In this document: one piece after another, positions 53,503-62,252 of the stretch
How the letters are laid out: each line of letters opens with the position of its first letter
Position numbering within the stretch: position 1 is the first letter of the stretch
The notes under the pieces: generated by a model
The model's database searches: none
Told to the model about the DNA's origin: nothing
What the model saw: the letters and a program-made list of their open reading frames with translations, nothing else
Position numbers and translations under genes: made by a program
Origin: Aeromonas hydrophila subsp. hydrophila ATCC 7966
GTDB taxonomy: Bacteria > Pseudomonadota > Gammaproteobacteria > Enterobacterales > Aeromonadaceae
DNA: 64,000 bases
Assembly: GCF_000014805.1 (NCBI RefSeq)
Contig: NC_008570.1
Coordinates: 4,019,501-4,083,500 of the forward strand
Reading direction: 5' to 3'

Positions 53503-54666
53503 TTAGATGCTCGGTTCCAACTTGAGGTTGAACTCCTTCAACATCTCGAACGCCGCAGGATCCTTCGGCACCGGCAGTTGGTTGGCCTTCAATACGGCCG
53601 CCTTGCCGGAACGACATACCGCCGGGTCACCCTGGCCGTTATCTACCGAGATGACAAAGCCAGTGCTCGCAAGACGTACGCCGATAGTACATGTTTTGCC
53701 CCGCATGGTGGGATCCAAAATCATATATCGCTCAACAGTCGCCTTGATGAGTGCCGCGTATTTGTCGACCTCGCCCTGCGCTGCAGCAGATGCCGCCTGA
53801 CTGCGGGCATTGGCCTCAGCCGCCAGCTGCTGCTGCATCATGTCTTCCATCTCTTTTTGCAGCTTGGCCTCCTCGGCCGCCTTGCGCTTGCGCTCTGCCG
53901 CGATCTTGGCCTGCTTGTCGGCCTCCGCCTTGGCTTTCTTCTCTGCGTCAGCTTTTGCCTTCTTAGCGGCCTCTTCCTTGGCCTCCTTGGCTTTCTTGTC
54001 GGCTTCGGCCTTGGCCTTTTTCTCGGCCTCCGCCTTGGCTTTCTTGTCCGCTTCGGCCTTGGCTTTCTTCTCAGCCTCCTGCTTGGCCTTCTTCTCGGCT
54101 TCAGCCTTCTTGGCTGCGTCCGCCTTGGCCTGCTTCTCTTCAGCCTCTTTCTTCTCTTGTTCCTTTTTCTTCTTCAGCGCCAGCGCCTTGCTCTCTTCTT
54201 CCGCGGCCTTGCGCTCGGCTTCCACCTTCTTGGCTTTCTGCTCTTCCAGCTTGCGGGCTTCCTCGGCCTTCTGGGCCTTCTCTTCCGCCTGCTTCTGCTC
54301 GGCTACCTTCTTCTGCTTTTCAGCCTCGGCCTTGCGGGTGGCCTCTTCGGCCTCCTTGCGCTTGGTCTCGGCGATACGCAGCCGCTCCTGCTGCTGGGCC
54401 AGCTCGCGCTTGGCGATGTCCGTGTCTTCCTTATCCTTCTCTTTCTCTACCTTCTGCGGCTTGGGCTGAGACTTCTGCTGCTGGATCTGCTTGGCCTGCT
54501 CGTTGAGGAAATTCTCGTCGAGCATGACGGCATTGACGATCTGCCCCTTCGACTCGGGTCGCTTCGGCTTGCTGAAATCGAGCCCGACAAACAGGATGAT
54601 GCCGATGATCAGGTGCAGCAGAAGCGACGCGATGAGATAACCGGAAATACCACGCTTCACATCCAT
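53503..54666 (-). CDS. tolA: Tol-Pal system protein TolA
   Basis: A 387-residue protein with one N-terminal TM helix (LIASLLLHLIIGIILFVGL), a very long Ala/Lys/Glu helix (about residues 60-290, repeated KAKAEADKKAKAEAEKKA-type units) and a C-terminal globular domain with two Cys (KTCTIGVRL, AVCRSGKAAV). It spans the periplasm between TolQR and TolB/Pal. The repetitive middle is prone to length change. Six bases separate it from tolR. Confidence 0.96.
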   Translation of the reverse strand: MDVKRGISGYLIASLLLHLIIGIILFVGLDFSKPKRPESKGQIVNAVMLDENFLNEQAKQIQQQKSQPKPQKVEKEKDKEDTDIAKRELAQQQERLRIAETKRKEAEEATRKAEAEKQKKVAEQKQAEEKAQKAEEARKLEEQKAKKVEAERKAAEEESKALALKKKKEQEKKEAEEKQAKADAAKKAEAEKKAKQEAEKKAKAEADKKAKAEAEKKAKAEADKKAKEAKEEAAKKAKADAEKKAKAEADKQAKIAAERKRKAAEEAKLQKEMEDMMQQQLAAEANARSQAASAAAQGEVDKYAALIKATVERYMILDPTMRGKTCTIGVRLASTGFVISVDNGQGDPAVCRSGKAAVLKANQLPVPKDPAAFEMLKEFNLKLEPSI

Positions 54667-54671
54667 CTCCG

Positions 54672-55118
54672 TCAGTTCACCGGATCCGTCATCAGGCCGA
54701 CCTGAGGCACACCCGCTTTCTTGAGGGCCACCATCAGCAGGATCACCTCTTCGTAGCGCACCGACTTGTCGCCGGCGACCACCACGGGGGCGTTCTGGTT
54801 GATGGCCAGATAGCCCATGGCCTTCTCGGTGATGTATTGCTGCATCGCCTCGGGAGTACCGGCAGGCACCGGCTCGTCATCGGCCTCACCGGCCTTGATG
54901 ACATACTCGCCTTCGGTGTTGACGCTGACGATGAAGGGCGGCTTGGCATCTTCCGGCAACTGCTCGGATTCCGCCTGCGGCAGGTCAACCTTGACCCCTT
55001 GCGTGATCACGGGCGTCACCGCCATGAAGATGATAAGCAGCACCAGCATGACGTCGATATAGGGAACCACGTTGATCTCGGCCACCTTCTTGCGCCGGAT
55101 CCGCTGATAGGTTTGCAT
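54672..55118 (-). CDS. tolR: Tol-Pal system protein TolR
   Basis: A 148-residue ExbD/TolR-family protein with one TM helix. VVPYIDVMLVLLIIFMAVTP includes the essential Asp of the proton channel. It shares one base with the tolQ stop region, so it is coupled. Confidence 0.97.
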   Translation of the reverse strand: MQTYQRIRRKKVAEINVVPYIDVMLVLLIIFMAVTPVITQGVKVDLPQAESEQLPEDAKPPFIVSVNTEGEYVIKAGEADDEPVPAGTPEAMQQYITEKAMGYLAINQNAPVVVAGDKSVRYEEVILLMVALKKAGVPQVGLMTDPVN

Positions 55119-55807
55119 TACTGATCACCCTGCTGCTGAGCAATTTGACGGTTCAGAATGGTGGTGAACTCGTCCATGAAGTTGGCGTAGGCGTTTTCCA
55201 GCCGCTCGACCTTGTTGGAGAAGCGGTTGTAGAAGATAACGGCCGGGATGGCGGCAAACAGACCCATGGCGGTGGCGATCAGCGCTTCCGCGATACCGGG
55301 TGCCACCATCTGCAGGGTGGCCTGTTGCACCTGACCCAGGGCGATAAAGGCGTTCATGATCCCCCAGACGGTACCAAACAGACCGATGTAGGGGCTGATG
55401 GAGCCGATGGTCGCCAGCACCGGCAGGTTGGATTCCAGTTCGTCCACGGCGCGGGAAAGGGAGACCCGCATGGCGCGGTAAGTACCGTCCATCACCGCAT
55501 CCTGACCACGGGCACCGGCCTTGAGCAGACGGGCGTACTCCTTGAAGCCGGAGTAGAAGATGTCTTCCATGCCTTCGATGTCGTCGCGACGGGAGGAGGA
55601 CTCCTGGTAGAGACGGTTCAGATCGACCCCGGACCAGAATCTGTCTTCAAATTGCTCCGATGCGAGATTGGCTGCCTTGATGGCCTTGGAACGCTGGATG
55701 ATCAGCGCCCAGGAAACTACCGACATACCCATCAGGGTCATCATGACCAGTTTTACCAGCAGGCTGGCTTGCCAAAACAGGCCAATAAACGAAATTTCAG
55801 CGTGCAC
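55118..55807 (-). CDS. tolQ: Tol-Pal system protein TolQ
   Basis: A 229-residue inner-membrane protein of the MotA/TolQ/ExbB family with three TM helices (one near the N-terminus, two in the C-terminal half around [20 protein letters not shown]). It forms the proton-driven motor with TolR. It starts with GTG behind GGGAG, and this start lies inside the end of ybgC (11-base overlap). Confidence 0.96.
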   Translation of the reverse strand: MHAEISFIGLFWQASLLVKLVMMTLMGMSVVSWALIIQRSKAIKAANLASEQFEDRFWSGVDLNRLYQESSSRRDDIEGMEDIFYSGFKEYARLLKAGARGQDAVMDGTYRAMRVSLSRAVDELESNLPVLATIGSISPYIGLFGTVWGIMNAFIALGQVQQATLQMVAPGIAEALIATAMGLFAAIPAVIFYNRFSNKVERLENAYANFMDEFTTILNRQIAQQQGDQ

Positions 55808-56204
55808 TTAACAGCACTCCCTTCACATTTTCAGGTATTGCAACAGGTTTCATATGCGGATGACTGACACAGGCTATCTGTACCATGGCCTGGGTGATCA
55901 GTCGTCCATCAGCCGCCAGTATCCGTTGTGAAAAACGCATGGAGGCGCGTTTCACTTCAGTCACTTGCGTTAATACAGTCAAAAGCTCATTAAATCGGGC
56001 CGCCGAGCGGAAATCGATCTCTGTTCGACTCACCACAAACGCGAACCCGTCGCGCAGCATGACATCCTGTTCGATGCCGCCGCAGCGCAGGAACTCGGTG
56101 CGAGCACGTTCCATAAACTTGAGATAATTGGCGTTGTAGACGATGCCCCCAGCATCGGTGTCTTCGTAGTAGACCCGTACCGGAAACTCAGAGACTTCCC
56201 CCAT
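55797..56204 (-). CDS. ybgC: Acyl-CoA thioesterase YbgC
   Basis: A 135-residue hot-dog fold thioesterase. [20 protein letters not shown] contains the catalytic Asp of 4HBT-type enzymes. In enterobacteria it is linked to phospholipid metabolism and always leads the tol operon. It overlaps tolQ by 11 bases. Confidence 0.95.
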   Translation of the reverse strand: MGEVSEFPVRVYYEDTDAGGIVYNANYLKFMERARTEFLRCGGIEQDVMLRDGFAFVVSRTEIDFRSAARFNELLTVLTQVTEVKRASMRFSQRILAADGRLITQAMVQIACVSHPHMKPVAIPENVKGVLLSAR

Positions 56205-56273
56205 AACAATCTGTGATCCATTCGACAGTCAGATGGGGGGCTATCATAGCGCAGGGCTGAATAGGAAAGAAGC

Positions 56274-56306
56274 AGGGGGAAGCAGGGAAATCCTGCCTCC
56301 CCCCGT
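56274..56306. terminator. Hairpin between ybgE and ybgC
   Basis: GGGGGAAGCAGG pairs with CCTGCCTCCCCC around a 5-nt loop, one bulged base aside. The better T-run is on the plus strand. It may separate the cyd and tol operons. Confidence 0.6.
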
Positions 56307-56309
56307 TTT

Positions 56310-56621
56310 TTATGAAAGGAAATAGCCTTGGGTCAACCAGAGCCCATATAACAAACTGGGCCAGGCGAGCCAGGGGCAAAACAGCACACGGCCGATGAGG
56401 CTGCGGGGATGAAATCCCAGCCCGTGCATGACGCCACAACAGACCGCCCACATCAGCCAGGGCGCGAGCCAGAGCCCGTGCTCGCTGGTATTGGCGGCCA
56501 CCAGGTTGGGAGCCTGTAAAATGGCGACGGCCAACAGGGCCGCCGCCAACAGCATCAACCCCTGCCAGGGTTGGCGCTCCAAGGGAGCGGCCAACCGGGC
56601 GAGTCGATCACTTGTTCTCAT
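56310..56621 (-). CDS. ybgE: Cyd operon protein YbgE
   Basis: A 103-residue membrane protein with three hydrophobic segments (LMLLAAALLAVAIL, APWLMWAVCCGVMHGLGF, CPWLAWPSLLYGLWL). It always lies after cydX in this operon and its function is not settled. The ATG at 56621 lies within the end of cydX (14-base overlap). Confidence 0.9.
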   Translation of the reverse strand: MRTSDRLARLAAPLERQPWQGLMLLAAALLAVAILQAPNLVAANTSEHGLWLAPWLMWAVCCGVMHGLGFHPRSLIGRVLFCPWLAWPSLLYGLWLTQGYFLS

Positions 56622-56724
56622 CGATCTGGCGATCCATGTTCTCGGTATGCTCCAGCCAGAGCGCATTGATGATGCCGAATGCGCAAGCCAGCAACAGACC
56701 CAGGATCCAGGTGAAATACCACAT
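56608..56724 (-). CDS. cydX: Cytochrome bd oxidase small subunit CydX
   Basis: A 38-residue single-TM protein starting MWYFTWILGLLLACAFGIIN and including the conserved Trp and the Glu-His after it (LWLEHTE). CydX stabilises the haem site of cytochrome bd-I. Typical length is 37. It lies 14 bases after cydB and overlaps ybgE. Confidence 0.96.
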   Translation of the reverse strand: MWYFTWILGLLLACAFGIINALWLEHTENMDRQIDENK

Positions 56725-56738
56725 ATCAGGGCACCTTC

Positions 56739-57875
56739 TTAGTAGAGCGATTGTTGGTTGTCTTCGATGTGCTTGCTGGTCACCCGGCCGAACATCTTGA
56801 TGTAGGTCCACAGGGTATAACCCAGCACAATCGGTACGAAGATGGCAGCCGCCACCGTCATCACCTTGAGGGTGTTGAAGGAGGCTGTGGCATCCCACAT
56901 GGTCAGGCTCAGTGACGGCTCAAGACTGGAAGGCATCACGAACGGGAACATGGAGAAGCCTGCAGTCAGGATCACGCCGGCAACCGCCAGGGAGGAGGTA
57001 GTGAACGCCAGCCAGCCCTTGTTCAGTTTGGCGAACAGCGCGGTCAGCAGGCTCATGGCCAGACCCAGCACAGGTGCTGCAACCATCCAGGGATAGAGGC
57101 TGTAGTTGTTCATCCAGGCTCCGGCCTGACGCACCACTTCCTTGTTCATCGGATTGGAAACGGCATCGGTCGCGGCTGCCTTGACCACCACATAGCCTTC
57201 CATGCCGCTGACCCAGAAACCGGCCAGACCGAACAGCACCAGAGTCAGCAGCGAGCAGATCATGGCGGCAGTGCGGGAGCGGGCCAGCACTTCACCGTCG
57301 GTCTTCATCATCAGCCAGGTCGCACCCTGAGTGACCAGCATGAACAGGCTCACCAGGCCGGCCAGCAGGCCGAACGGATTGAGCAGACCGAAGAAGTTGC
57401 CGTGATAGGTCAGCATCATGAACTGGTTGAAGTCGAACGGTACGCCCTGCAGCAGGTTGCCGAATGCCACGCCAAACACGATGGGCGGCACCGCACTACC
57501 TACGAACAGCGCCCAGTCCCAGTTGCTGCGCCACTTGGCGTCTTCACGCAGGGAGCGGTACTTGAAGCCGACCGGGCGGAAGAACAGGGCCATCAGCGTC
57601 AGGATCATGGCGATGTAGAAGCCGGAGAAGGCTGCGGCATAGACCATGGGCCAGGCGGCAAACAGGGCACCACCGGCAGTCACCAGCCATACCTGGTTGC
57701 CTTCCCAGTGCGGGCCCATGGTGTTGAGCATCACCCGACGCTCGACATCCTTCTTGCCGACGAAGGGGAGCAGTGCGCCCACCCCCATATCGAAGCCGTC
57801 GGTGATGGCGAAACCGATCAGCAAGACACCGACCAGCACCCACCAGACCAGACGCAACATTTCGTAATCAAACAT
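56739..57875 (-). CDS. cydB: Cytochrome bd ubiquinol oxidase subunit II
   Basis: A 378-residue subunit with eight or nine TM segments. The opening MFDYEMLRLVWWVLVGVLLI, GFAITDGFDMGVGALLPF and MGPHWEGNQVWLVTAGGALF contain the conserved Asp and Trp residues of CydB. Spacing of 12 bases from cydA fits co-transcription. Confidence 0.97.
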   Translation of the reverse strand: MFDYEMLRLVWWVLVGVLLIGFAITDGFDMGVGALLPFVGKKDVERRVMLNTMGPHWEGNQVWLVTAGGALFAAWPMVYAAAFSGFYIAMILTLMALFFRPVGFKYRSLREDAKWRSNWDWALFVGSAVPPIVFGVAFGNLLQGVPFDFNQFMMLTYHGNFFGLLNPFGLLAGLVSLFMLVTQGATWLMMKTDGEVLARSRTAAMICSLLTLVLFGLAGFWVSGMEGYVVVKAAATDAVSNPMNKEVVRQAGAWMNNYSLYPWMVAAPVLGLAMSLLTALFAKLNKGWLAFTTSSLAVAGVILTAGFSMFPFVMPSSLEPSLSLTMWDATASFNTLKVMTVAAAIFVPIVLGYTLWTYIKMFGRVTSKHIEDNQQSLY

Positions 57876-57887
57876 GGGTTACTCTCC

Positions 57888-59444
57888 TTATGCCTTGCTC
57901 TGTTCGAAGTGGTACTTGCCCGTCTTCAGGCTGCTTGGGCCCAGACGCGCGTACTTGAACATCAGGTACATCTCGATGATCAGCAGTACGGTATAGAACA
58001 GGCAGATCCCGATCAGGGAGAACCAGATCTCGGACGCCGGCACATTGGATGCAGAGACGGAGGTCGGCAGCACTTCGGCGATGGTCCAGGGCTGACGGCC
58101 ATACTCAGCGACGAACCAGCCACACTCGATGGCGATCCAGGGCAAGGGGATACCGTACAGCAGCGCCTTGAGCAGCCATTTGCGCTCGCCGATCTTGTGA
58201 CGGGTGCTGTCATAGAAGGCCAGGCCGATCAGCAGCAGCATCAGCATGCCGCAGGCAACCATGATGCGGAAGGCAAAGAACAGCGGCGCAACCTGCGGGA
58301 TGGAGTCATCCACGGCAGCCTTGATCTGTTCGTCGGTGGCATCGGTGACGTTGTTGGTGTAGCGCTTGAGCAGCAGACCGTAGCCCAGATCCTGCTTCAC
58401 TTCATCGAAGCGGGCACGGGTATCGTCGGACTTGTCGCCGGATTGCAGCTTGGTCAGCAGGTCGTAGGCGGTCATGCCGTTGCGCACGCGCAGCTCATGC
58501 TCGCTCTTCAGATCCTTGAGGCCAGTGACCTGACCATCCAGGGAACGGGTGGCGATGATGCCGAGCGCATAAGGGATTTTGATGGCGTAGTCGGTGCGCA
58601 TCTCTTCCTGATTCGGAATGCCGAACAGGGTAAAGGAGGCAGGTGCCGGCTCGGTGTTCCATTCGGCCTCGATGGCCGCCAGTTTCACCTTCTGCACTTC
58701 ACCGGTCTCGTAACCGGACTCGTCACCGAGGATCAGCACGGAGAGGATGGAAGCCATGCCGAAAGCGGCTGCGATGGCGAAGGAGCGACGGGCAAAAGCC
58801 ACATCACGATTCTTCAGCAGGTAGTAGGAAGAGATACCCAGCACGAACATGGCGCCCGTGGTGTAGCCGGCCGCGACGGTATGCACGAACTTGACCTGGG
58901 CAACCGGGTTGAACACCAGCTCGGCGAAGCTCACCATCTCCATCCGCATGGATTCGAAGTTGAACTCGGCACCGACCGGGTTCTGCATCCAGCCGTTAGC
59001 CACCAGGATCCAGAGGGCGGAGAGGTTGGTCCCGAGAGCCATCAGCCAGGTCGCAGCCAGGTGCTGGCGCTTGGAGAGGCGATCCCAACCGAAGAAGAAC
59101 ATACCGACGAAGGTGGATTCCAGGAAGAAGGCCATCAAGCCTTCGATGGCCAGCGGGGCCCCGAAGATATCGCCGACGTAGTGGGAGTAGTAAGCCCAGT
59201 TGGTACCGAACTGAAACTCCATGGTCAGCCCTGTGGTGACCCCAAGGGCAAAGTTGATACCAAACAACTTGCCCCAGAACTTGGTCATGTCCCGGTAGAC
59301 AGGGTTGTTGGTCATCACATAGACAGACTCCATGATCGCCAGAATGAAGGCCATTCCGAGCGTCAGGGGCACAAACAGGAAGTGATAAAGGGCCGTCGCA
59401 GCGAATTGGAACCGCGATAGGTCTACCACATGCTCAGCAATCAT
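57888..59444 (-). CDS. cydA: Cytochrome bd ubiquinol oxidase subunit I
   Basis: A 518-residue subunit carrying the three haems. The N-terminal [20 protein letters not shown] includes the haem b595 His. VEFQFGT-type segment ([20 protein letters not shown]), the long Q-loop between about residues 250 and 380, and [20 protein letters not shown] follow. It oxidises ubiquinol and reduces oxygen at low tension. AGGAAA precedes the ATG. Two perfect FNR-type sites lie 240 and 350 bases upstream. Confidence 0.97.
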   Translation of the reverse strand: MIAEHVVDLSRFQFAATALYHFLFVPLTLGMAFILAIMESVYVMTNNPVYRDMTKFWGKLFGINFALGVTTGLTMEFQFGTNWAYYSHYVGDIFGAPLAIEGLMAFFLESTFVGMFFFGWDRLSKRQHLAATWLMALGTNLSALWILVANGWMQNPVGAEFNFESMRMEMVSFAELVFNPVAQVKFVHTVAAGYTTGAMFVLGISSYYLLKNRDVAFARRSFAIAAAFGMASILSVLILGDESGYETGEVQKVKLAAIEAEWNTEPAPASFTLFGIPNQEEMRTDYAIKIPYALGIIATRSLDGQVTGLKDLKSEHELRVRNGMTAYDLLTKLQSGDKSDDTRARFDEVKQDLGYGLLLKRYTNNVTDATDEQIKAAVDDSIPQVAPLFFAFRIMVACGMLMLLLIGLAFYDSTRHKIGERKWLLKALLYGIPLPWIAIECGWFVAEYGRQPWTIAEVLPTSVSASNVPASEIWFSLIGICLFYTVLLIIEMYLMFKYARLGPSSLKTGKYHFEQSKA

Positions 59445-59682
59445 GATGTTTCCTCACCGATTATTGGCACGGCTATTTTAAGTTTTAAGGACAAAGCTTC
59501 CGTTGGAAGTCCCCGAATTATCGGTCATGTTCCAGTTTTGCACTGACGACCGGATTCGACTGCCACCACATTAACAACAAGGCAATAATATGGAACAAAA
59601 AAAGCTAATGTTTAACAATCGCAAAACAATCCAGCTTGCTTTATTCCCGCCCATAATGACCTGCGTTTTATATCACCTTTAT

Positions 59683-59696
59683 TTGATTGAAATCAA
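59683..59696. promoter_or_regulatory. FNR box 1
   Basis: TTGATTGAAATCAA matches the FNR consensus TTGAT-N4-ATCAA at every position. It lies about 240 bases upstream of the cydA start. Confidence 0.75.
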
Positions 59697-59796
59697 TGTA
59701 AAACCATCATGAATACATGCCTTTTAAAGGCATTTTCACGACCGACGAGATTTATTTTAGAGAGCTGCGTCACAAAAAAACAAAGATCGCAAATCA

Positions 59797-59810
59797 TTGA
59801 TTTAAATCAA
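59797..59810. promoter_or_regulatory. FNR box 2
   Basis: TTGATTTAAATCAA is a second full match to the FNR consensus, 114 bases from the first. It is 190-200 bases before the promoter of the orphan small transcript on the other strand. Confidence 0.75.
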
Positions 59811-60003
59811 ATTTATATTTATCACCAATTAGTAATGGTTCTGTTAAAAAACAACTGACAAGGTCGTTTTCATAATGTTTCCTGTGGCTGTGCCGGGTCC
59901 GAATAAAACTAATTAAAAACCACTAAAAACGCATGTTCATGCTAATTCCACAAGCCGGCAAAATGATTAGTTAATCTAATCTGAGATAGGTAATTTTTCT
60001 TGT

Positions 60004-60032
60004 TTGTCCGAGTCCGATAGAGCTCCTACAAT
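60004..60032 (+). promoter_or_regulatory. Promoter of the orphan small transcript
   Basis: TTGTCC (60004-60009) and TACAAT (60027-60032) are separated by exactly 17 bases and followed by a GC-rich discriminator (GCGCC). It faces away from cydA. The only plus-strand coding sequence below it is a 25-codon ORF. Confidence 0.65.
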
Positions 60033-60132
60033 GCGCCTCGCAGTGAGGGCATACCCTTGGATACAGGCCGGTCAATCTGGGTTCCCGGTACGTATTCGAT
60101 GAACATTTCGAACCTGTTTATTGGAATCAAAG

Positions 60133-60210
60133 ATGAAAAAGTTTGTTGCTAAAACCATCCGTTACTACAAGCTTTCGTTCGTGCAGCTCTATCAAATGAA
60201 CCGACTCTGA
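60133..60210 (+). CDS. Small basic protein of 25 residues
   Basis: The ORF reads MKKFVAKTIRYYKLSFVQLY, then QMNRL and a stop. The peptide is basic (four Lys, two Arg) with alternating aromatic and aliphatic residues, and could form an amphipathic helix. A GGAATC lies upstream as a modest ribosome site. It is followed by a GC-rich hairpin and T-run. I recognise no family. It may be a leader peptide, but no gene follows in the same direction. Confidence 0.5.
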   Translation: MKKFVAKTIRYYKLSFVQLYQMNRL

Positions 60211-60295
60211 GGCCTCGCGACGGCTCCTCTGTTTTTTTACCGGTCTGTCTCCAGACGCACTCACTGTCTGTGAACATCCATCCTGAATTGTCTTT

Positions 60296-60325
60296 GCCCA
60301 CCGCATCCGCAGTGGGCTTTTTTTT
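60296..60325 (+). terminator. Terminator of the orphan small transcript
   Basis: GCCCAC pairs with GTGGGC around a 10-nt loop that itself could pair partly, followed by eight T residues. Confidence 0.88.
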
Positions 60326-60334
60326 GCCCGGATA

Positions 60335-60366
60335 ACAAAAAACCGCCTCTGGCGGCGGTTTTTTGT
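60335..60366 (-). terminator. Terminator of ruvAB
   Basis: AAAAAACCGCC pairs with GGCGGTTTTTT around a 6-nt loop, 15 bases past the ruvB stop. T-runs on both strands. Confidence 0.88.
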
Positions 60367-60380
60367 TCAATCAGCTATTT

Positions 60381-61391
60381 TCACCCTTCATCTGGCCGTT
60401 GCAGGCCAAAATGCGCATAAGCTCTTGGTGTCGCGATCCGCCCTCTGGGTGTACGTTGCAGATAGCCCTGCTGGATCAGATAAGGCTCGAGTACATCCTC
60501 GATAGTGTCCTTCTCCTCCCCGATGGCAGCCGCCAGGTTGTCGAGCCCCACCGGCCCGCCCAGAAACTTGTCTATCACAGCCAACAATAACTTGCGGTCC
60601 ATGAAGTCGAAGCCTTCATTATCCACGTCCAGCATGTCCATGGCTCGGGCCGCTATGGGTCCATCGATGCGGCCGTCAGATTTCACCTGGGCAAAATCGC
60701 GCACCCGGCGCAACAAACGGTTAGCAATTCGCGGCGTACCGCGCGAACGACGCGCCACCTCCAGTGCACCGTCTTCCGTCATGTCGAGCCCGAGGCAACG
60801 GGCGCTGCGCGCGACGATGTCGGTCAGATCCTTGACGTTGTAGAACTCGAGCCGTTGCACTATGCCGAAACGATCCCGCAGCGGACTGGTGAGAGAGCCA
60901 GCCCGGGTAGTGGCACCGATCAGGGTGAAGGGGGGCAGATCGAGCTTGATGGAACGGGCGGCTGGCCCCTCCCCGATCATGATGTCGAGCTGGTAATCCT
61001 CCATCGCCGGATAAAGCACCTCCTCCACCACCGGACTGAGGCGGTGGATCTCGTCGATGAACAGCACGTCGTTCGGTTCGAGGTTGGTGAGCAGCGCCGC
61101 CAGATCGCCGGCCTTCTCCAGCACCGGGCCGGAAGTGGTCTTGATGTTGACCCCCATCTCGTTGGCCACGATGTTGGCCAGCGTCGTCTTGCCAAGCCCC
61201 GGCGGGCCGAAGATCAACAGGTGATCGAGCGCCTCGCCACGCTGGCGCGCCGCCGCGATGAAGATCTCCATCTGCTCGCAGACGGGATCCTGACCGGTGT
61301 AATCGGCCAGCAGCTTGGGCCGGATGGCCCGATCGATGACTTCCTCTTCTCGCCCGCCGGAGGCGGAGATGAGACGATCCGCTTCAATCAT
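60381..61391 (-). CDS. ruvB: Holliday junction branch migration ATPase RuvB
   Basis: A 336-residue AAA+ motor. Walker A is [20 protein letters not shown], Walker B FIDEIHRL, and [19 protein letters not shown] carries sensor 1 and arginine-finger residues. The C-terminal winged helix ends [16 protein letters not shown]. It drives branch migration with RuvA. It follows ruvA by 8 bases. Confidence 0.98.
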   Translation of the reverse strand: MIEADRLISASGGREEEVIDRAIRPKLLADYTGQDPVCEQMEIFIAAARQRGEALDHLLIFGPPGLGKTTLANIVANEMGVNIKTTSGPVLEKAGDLAALLTNLEPNDVLFIDEIHRLSPVVEEVLYPAMEDYQLDIMIGEGPAARSIKLDLPPFTLIGATTRAGSLTSPLRDRFGIVQRLEFYNVKDLTDIVARSARCLGLDMTEDGALEVARRSRGTPRIANRLLRRVRDFAQVKSDGRIDGPIAARAMDMLDVDNEGFDFMDRKLLLAVIDKFLGGPVGLDNLAAAIGEEKDTIEDVLEPYLIQQGYLQRTPRGRIATPRAYAHFGLQRPDEG

Positions 61392-61399
61392 TGTCTACC

Positions 61400-62014
61400 T
61401 CACACCAGGCTGCGCAGTGCTTCACGGATGATATCTTCCACCGACATGCCATCGGCAGCGACCTTGCTGACGATCTGGCTGGCCTGCTGCGGCTTGTAGC
61501 CAAGCGCCACCAGCGCGCTGGCCGCCTCTTCGCTCGAATCCGGCGCCCGCAGGGCACTCTCTCTGGCAGGCAGGGTGATCTCGGCCGGCGAGAAGAGATC
61601 GTGACTGACCCAGCCCTTGAGCCTGTCCTTCATCTCCACCACCAGCCGCTCGGCGGTCTTCTTGCCCACTCCAGGCAACTTGACCAAGGAGCTAATCTCT
61701 TCGCGCTCGACGCTCAGCACGAACTGAGTGGCGGTCATGCCGGAGAGGATGGCCAGCGCCAGCTTGGGACCGACCCCGTTGGTCTTGATCAGTTCGCGAA
61801 ACAGCGCCCGTTCCTGCTTGTGGTTGAAGCCGTAGAGCAGCTGGGCATCTTCCCGCACCACGAAGTGGGTGTGGATGGTCGCCTCCTTGCCGATCTCGGG
61901 CAGATCATAGAAGCAGCTCATGGGCATCTGTACCTCATAGCCCACACCCCCGACCTCCAGCAGTACCTCGGGGGGTTGTTTCTCAATGACAACGCCTCTC
62001 AAGCGACCAATCAC
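61400..62014 (-). CDS. ruvA: Holliday junction DNA helicase subunit RuvA
   Basis: A 204-residue tetrameric junction-binding protein. The start is GTG at 62014 behind GGAGAGAG, giving the normal opening (V/M)[19 protein letters not shown]; the open frame extends much further upstream but runs through the SOS box. Two HhH motifs ([34 protein letters not shown]) bind DNA, and the C-terminal domain ([17 protein letters not shown]) contacts RuvB. ruvC is not adjacent in this window. Confidence 0.97.
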
Positions 62015-62070
62015 GGCTCTCTCCTCGCCAAACCAGCTATCTGTAAATTGGCTCATAGCATAAAGAATAA

Positions 62071-62086
62071 CTGGATAAGTATCCAG
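62071..62086. promoter_or_regulatory. LexA (SOS) box upstream of ruvA
   Basis: CTGGATAAGTATCCAG keeps the CTG-N10-CAG core and is nearly the same as the known Escherichia coli ruvA box, with an inverted repeat on both sides. It lies 57 bases before the ruvA start codon. SOS induction of ruvAB is expected. Confidence 0.85.
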
Positions 62087-62252
62087 CATAGGGCGGTGAG
62101 GAGTGGGGCGGATTCTCGGCACGTTTGCCTGTTGCCAGTCATGCTTGGATCCGGGCATGGCAACAACTTTATTTTTCATCGGGAATGGCGGATTCCCGCC
62201 ATTGATAAAACACTGAATTGGGTTTGTTCGGAGCCAAGGAAGGTCCTGCATC

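Larger units (their letters stand above)
59445..60003 (-). promoter_or_regulatory. cydA upstream region with FNR-type sites
   Basis: An AT-rich region of about 560 bases without a gene. It contains TTGATTGAAATCAA at 59683-59696 and TTGATTTAAATCAA at 59797-59810, both perfect TTGAT-N4-ATCAA FNR palindromes, and an ArcA-like inverted repeat ATTAG-TTAAT-CTAAT at 59966-59980. This fits oxygen control of cydAB, and possibly of the divergent small transcript as well. Confidence 0.7.
60040..60325 (+). ncRNA. Candidate small transcript with an internal sORF
   Basis: A well-formed promoter at 60004-60032 and a strong terminator at 60296-60325 frame a transcript of about 285 nt that ends before ruvB, which is on the other strand. 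A shorter form ending near 60233 is possible: a bulged stem after the sORF (AGGCC...GGCTCCT) is followed by seven T residues. It contains one 25-codon ORF. It may be a dual-function small RNA or simply an mRNA for a small protein. No known small RNA is recognised. Confidence 0.5.

Noticed and set aside
53751..54705. Leu/Ser-rich plus-strand frames opposite tolA
   Set aside because: They are complements of the Ala/Lys/Glu repeat codons of TolA and have no start signals.
57402..59420. A 672-codon open frame opposite cydA and cydB
   Set aside because: Antisense of two highly conserved genes; low-complexity composition and no ribosome site.
62186..62205. Perfect 8-bp hairpin (AATGGCGG/CCGCCATT) before the last chemoreceptor
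   Set aside because: No T-run follows on either strand and no gene ends nearby, so it is not called as a terminator; its role is unclear.
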